A DNA stretch of 64,000 bases from Nematostella vectensis. Lineage: Eukaryota; Cnidaria; Anthozoa; Actiniaria; Edwardsiidae. The position numbers and the translations under genes are program-made. The stretch is taken from positions 2,247,597-2,311,596 of the forward strand of contig NC_064048.1 of assembly GCF_932526225.1 (NCBI RefSeq), read 5' to 3'. Shown piece by piece: positions 60,001 to 64,000 of the stretch. Below the pieces are notes generated by a model. The model had not been told where the DNA came from. It saw nothing but the letters and a program-made list of their open reading frames with translations, and ran no database searches. Numbering within the stretch: position 1 is the stretch's first letter; each line of letters begins with the position of its first letter.

Positions 60001-62402
60001 TCTTATATGATAGTGTTATCGAGTCCGCAACCTGATAAATGTCTTATATGATAGTGTTATCGAGTGCGCAACCTGATAAATGTCTTCATTAATAGTGTTA
60101 TCGTGTGCGCAACGTGATGAATGTCTTACTTGATAGTGTTATCGAGTGCACAACCTGATGAATGTCTTACTTGATAGTGTTATCGAGTGTGCAATCTGAT
60201 AAATGTCTTACTTGATAGTGTTATCGTGTGCGCAACCTGATAAATGTCTTACTTGATAGTGTTATCGAGTGCACAACCTGATGAATGTCTTACTTGATAG
60301 TGTTATCGAGTGCACAAAATGATAAATGTCTTACTTGATAGTGTTATCGTGTGCGCAACCTGATGAATGTCTTACTTGATAGTGTTATCGTGTGTGCAAC
60401 ATGATAAATGTCTTACTTGATAGTGTTATCGAGTGCACAACCTGATAAATGTCTTCATTAATAGTGTTATCGAGTGCGCAACCTGATGAATGTCTTACTT
60501 GATAGTGTTATCGAGTGTGCAATCTGATAAATGTCTTACTTGATAGTGTTATCGTGTGCGCAACCTGATGAATGTCTTACTTGATAGTGTTATCGAGTGC
60601 ACAACCTGATAGATGTCTTACTTGATAGTGTTATCGTGTGCGCAACCTGATAAATGTCTTACTTGATAGTGTTATCGTGTGCGCAACATGATAAATGTCT
60701 TACTTGATAGTGTTATCGAGTGCGCAACCTGATAAATGTCTTCATTAATAGTGTTATCGAGTGCGCAACCTGATAAATGTCTTACTTAATAGTGTTATCG
60801 AGTGCGCAACCTGATAAATGTCTTACTTGATAGTGTTATCGAGTGCGCAACCTGATAAATGTCTTACTTGGTAGTGTTATCGAGTCCGCAACCTGATAAA
60901 TGTCTTACTTGATAGTGTTATCGAGTGCGCAACCTGATAAATGTCTTACTTGATAGTGTTATCGAGTGCGCAACCTGATAAATGTCTTCATTAATAGTGT
61001 TATCGAGTGCGAAACCTGATAAATGTCTTACTTAATAGTGTTATCGAGTGCGCAACCTGATAAATGTCCTACTTGATAGTGTTATCGAGTGTGCAACCTT
61101 ATAAATGTCTTACTTGATAGTGTTATCGTGTGCGCAACCTGATAAATGTCTTACTTGATAGTGTTATCGTGTGCGCAACCTGATAAATGTCTTACTTGAT
61201 AGTGTTATCGTGTGCGCAACCTGATGAATGTCCTACTTGATAGTGTTATCGAGTGTGCAATCTGATAAATGTCTTACTTGATAGTGTTATCGAGTGCGCA
61301 ACCTGATAAATGTCTTACTTGATAGTGTTATCGTGTGCGCAACCTGATGAATGTCTTACTTGATAGTGTTATCGTGTGCGCAACGTGATAAATGTCTTAC
61401 TTGATAGTGTTATCGTGTTCGCAACCTGATAAATGTCTTCATTAATAGTGTTATCGAGTGCGCAACCTGATAAATGTCTGCATTAATAGTGTTATCGAGT
61501 GTGCAACCTGATGAATGTCTTACTTGATAGTGTTATCGTGTGCACAACCTGATAAATGTCTTACTTGATATTGTTATCGAGTGCGCAACCTGATAATTGT
61601 CTTCATTAATAGTGTTATCGAGTGCGCAACCTGATGAATGTCTTACTTGATTGTGTTATCGTGTTTGCAACCTGATAAATGTCTTACTTGATAGTGTTAT
61701 CGTGTGCGCAACCTGATGAATGTCGTACTTGATAGTGTTATCGAGTGCACAACCTGATAAATGTCTTACTTGATAGTGTTATCGTGTGCGCAACATGATA
61801 AATGTCTTACTTGATAGTGTTATCGTGTGTGCAACATGATAAATGTCTTACTTGATAGTGTTATCGTGTGCACAACCTGATAAATGTCTTACTTGATAGT
61901 GTTATCGAGTGCGCAACCTGATAATTGTTTTCATTAATAGTGTTATCGAGTGCGCAACCTGATGAATGTCTTATTTGATAGTGTTATCGTGTGCACAACC
62001 TGATAAATGTCTTACTTGATAGTGTTATCGTGTGCACAACCTGATAAATGTCTTACTTGATAGTGTTATCGTGTGCGCAACCTAATAAATGTCTTACTTG
62101 ATAGTGTTATCGAGTGCACAACCGGATAAATGTCTTACTTGATAGTGTTATCGTGTGCACAACCTGATAATTGTCTTCATTAATAGTGTTATCGAGTGCG
62201 CAACCTGATAAATGTCTTACTTGATAGTGTTATCGTGTGCGCAACCTGATAAATGTCTTACTTGATAGTGTTATCGAGTGCGCAACCTGAGAAATGTCTT
62301 ACTTGATAGTGCTATCGAGTGCGCAGCCTGAGGAATGTCTTACTTGATAGTGCTATCGAGTGCGCAACCTGATGAATGTCTTACTTGATGGTGTTATCGA
62401 GT
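57062..62402 (+). repeat. 41-bp satellite array, about 130 units
   Basis: Head-to-tail units of 41 bp, built from AACCTGATAAATGTCTTAC, TTGATAGTGTTATCGAG and TGCGC. Common variants: ATCGTGTG for ATCGAGTG, TCTTCATTAATAG for TCTTACTTGATAG, GTCCGC or GTGCAC for GTGCGC, TTATATGATAG, GATGAATG. Each unit carries the dyad GATAGTGTTATC plus CTGATAA, so several GATA cores. Rare variants recur at a spacing of exactly 2,706 bp (66 units) between about 57.6-59.0 kb and 60.3-61.7 kb, and 574 bp (14 units) between about 58.95 and 59.53 kb. Non-coding; copy number is estimated from length. Confidence 0.97.
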
Positions 62403-63270
62403 GAGCTCACGCGATCCCTTAGCGTGTTATTTTCCAAGATAAAAGACTCCAGTCTTTTCTCGAGAGTCTCAACATATTCCTTTTTCTTCCTTCTGCTTTC
62501 TTGTGCCGAAAGCTAAAAAAGAAACGTCATAGTCATAATTAACCACAAGTTGTAAGGTTATAAAATGGATGGAAATATACAAGTGCAGAAGCCTAGCTGT
62601 TGAAACACCTTTTATAAGACTATACAGGCGCGTGTCCAAAGGGGGGGGGGGGGGGGTATCCAAGAGGTCCGGATCCCACTCTGCTCATGTGGAGTAATAA
62701 GTTTGACTCCGGTTGACACTTCGTTGTTAGTTAAGATGACGGTTTGTTTTATGCGTGCATGTGGGGAGAACAAAAATATAGATGGATTTAGTGACCAAGA
62801 GCAAAGAATGCCTATTTATACTTAATTGACTAGTTTCAAGTGATTTCCTACTCTGGACCCCACCCTGCTTTTTTCTCTAGATACGCCCCTGTTATAGTAT
62901 AAATGAAAATAATGCAGATACTAAGCCAGTATTTGATCAGAAGAGGTAGAGAGGTAAGGTGGGCGAGGGGGGGGGGGGGGGGGGTGAATCCACAGAGACA
63001 AAAATATTTAAAAAGAGAAAAATGCATTTGGCGGTAGAGGGGATAGTGTATGCAATTCAAATGACTCAGTTTGTATTTTAAACCGACGTTTCGGTGTGGC
63101 CTTACTTCGGCACCCCTGCCCCCACCCTCACATAGCACGTGCCTGTTTACAGGAGGGTATTGAGACCGAAACTTTCTTGGTATCTGACTTATCAGGATTA
63201 ACAATTTACTCACTTCTATAAATACTGACCTTGTTTTTAATCTTTCTTCGTATTCTCTTCAGAGCTCGCT
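62403..63270. other. Right flank of the 41-bp satellite with two G-tracts
   Basis: G-runs at 62,641-62,656 and 62,969-62,984. No domain-bearing frame was found. The minus-strand 121-codon frame at 62,848-63,213 reads through one G-run as poly-Pro and is not credible. Confidence 0.45.
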
Positions 63271-63289
63271 CTTGTGTCTATAACAGAGG

Positions 63290-63665
63290 ATGGGGATTAT
63301 ACCAAACGCCTTCCCTTAAAAGTTCTCTGACGCTTACCTTTAGTTAAGCGTGCGTCATTAGGGTAACGCACTTCAACCGGGTTCAACTTCGCCACCCCCA
63401 TCCCTGGAAATCCTTTATTTTTTATTCATTAAGAGAGGGGTGGGTTGGTTCAAAGGCCTCCCCCCTAGATGTTCCCTGGTGCTTAAAGTGCGAGCCAATA
63501 GATATGGTATGCCCAAGTTGATTCAAATTTTAAATCCCCCGGCATCGTTTTTTTTTTAATCATGAAGAGGGGAGATCCCTGCCCCCTTAGACGCTTCCTG
63601 TCGCTAACCTTCGTGAGGTGGCCACCATTAGGAAGAGGTATCCCTTCTGCCATAAACGTGTCTCG
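63290..63665 (+). repeat. Degenerate tandem repeat of about 130-140 bp
   Basis: Three related segments share a CCC(C)TTA/AGA.G.T(T/C)C(C/T)TG..GCTTA start, a GTGCG..A..T(A/T)GG middle and a TTTATT/TTTTTTAATCAT..GAGAGGGG-type end (near 63,310, 63,460 and 63,580). Strongly diverged. Confidence 0.4.
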
Positions 63666-63834
63666 TTCCAGAGGAGTGAGTTCCACGTTTTTGTATCGGC
63701 CTTGCTGCTCATTTACAGGGTCGGCTGGTTCCACAGATCCGGGCTAAGTGTGGAAGGGTATGTTATGATAAGTATATCGCTAATTATGGAAGCTATGTTA
63801 GGATTGGCGATATCCATTGCCATTACACCATAAA

Positions 63835-63932
63835 CATCATCATTATTATTATCGTCATTATTTTTTATCTTTATTATTACAACATCACCGTCATTCATGG
63901 AATGGAATGATTACCGTCATTGTCAGGAGTTT

Positions 63933-63974
<42 letters not shown>

Positions 63975-64000
63975 GTCGTCGTCGTCATCATCATCATCAT
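63835..64000 (+). repeat. ATC/ATT trinucleotide microsatellite at window end
   Basis: ATCATTATT pattern from 63,835, then pure (ATC)n from about 63,932 with a GTCGTCGTCGTC interruption. It runs off the window. Confidence 0.9.

Noticed and set aside
40557-62402. CRISPR-like direct repeat arrays
   Set aside because: Units are contiguous with no unique spacers, in a eukaryotic context; these are satellites.

Overview
The window looks like nuclear DNA of an invertebrate animal, most likely an anthozoan cnidarian (sea anemone or coral). The basis is intron-rich genes with GT-AG introns, a phenylalanine hydroxylase of animal type, a nuclear gene for a mitochondrial ribosomal protein, and a dense mix of L2/CR1-like, Ty3/gypsy, MITE and tRNA-SINE repeats. 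The phylum is an inference; no species marker can be read directly.

Layout. 1-14,600: mostly non-coding, with small tandem repeats, MITEs, two copies of a tRNA-derived SINE, and a possible small secreted acidic-protein gene (12,023-12,442, minus) whose reading frames conflict. 14,684-16,599: a four-exon gene on the plus strand for mitochondrial ribosomal protein uL23m (MRPL23). 17,899-32,944: a fourteen-exon phenylalanine-4-hydroxylase gene (PAH) on the minus strand. All exon phases join and give 445 residues. The two genes converge tail to tail. PAH introns hold a 20-bp minisatellite (intron 13), a 12-13-bp minisatellite (intron 6), an inverted array of AP-1-like sites (intron 3), several MITEs, and a deleted Ty3/gypsy element with perfect target duplications (intron 2).

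33,096-38,312: a 5'-truncated L2/CR1-like retrotransposon on the minus strand, split by three later insertions that each have inverted terminal repeats. Its 3' tail ends about 150 bp upstream of the PAH start codon. 38,856-39,776: an uninterrupted 306-codon F-box protein gene.

40,557-54,465: about 13.9 kb of a 44-bp G-rich satellite, roughly 316 units, most of which carry a canonical G-quadruplex motif. 57,062-62,402: about 5.3 kb of an unrelated 41-bp satellite, roughly 130 units, with a 2.7-kb higher-order duplication. The remainder is simple repeats, poly-G tracts, a foldback element and unannotated sequence.

The two housekeeping genes and the F-box gene show no functional link to one another. 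The notable content is the repeat biology: two large satellites with internal segmental duplication, nested transposon insertions whose order can be read from the sequence, and structured repeats inside PAH introns. No CRISPR array, operon or prokaryotic system is present.
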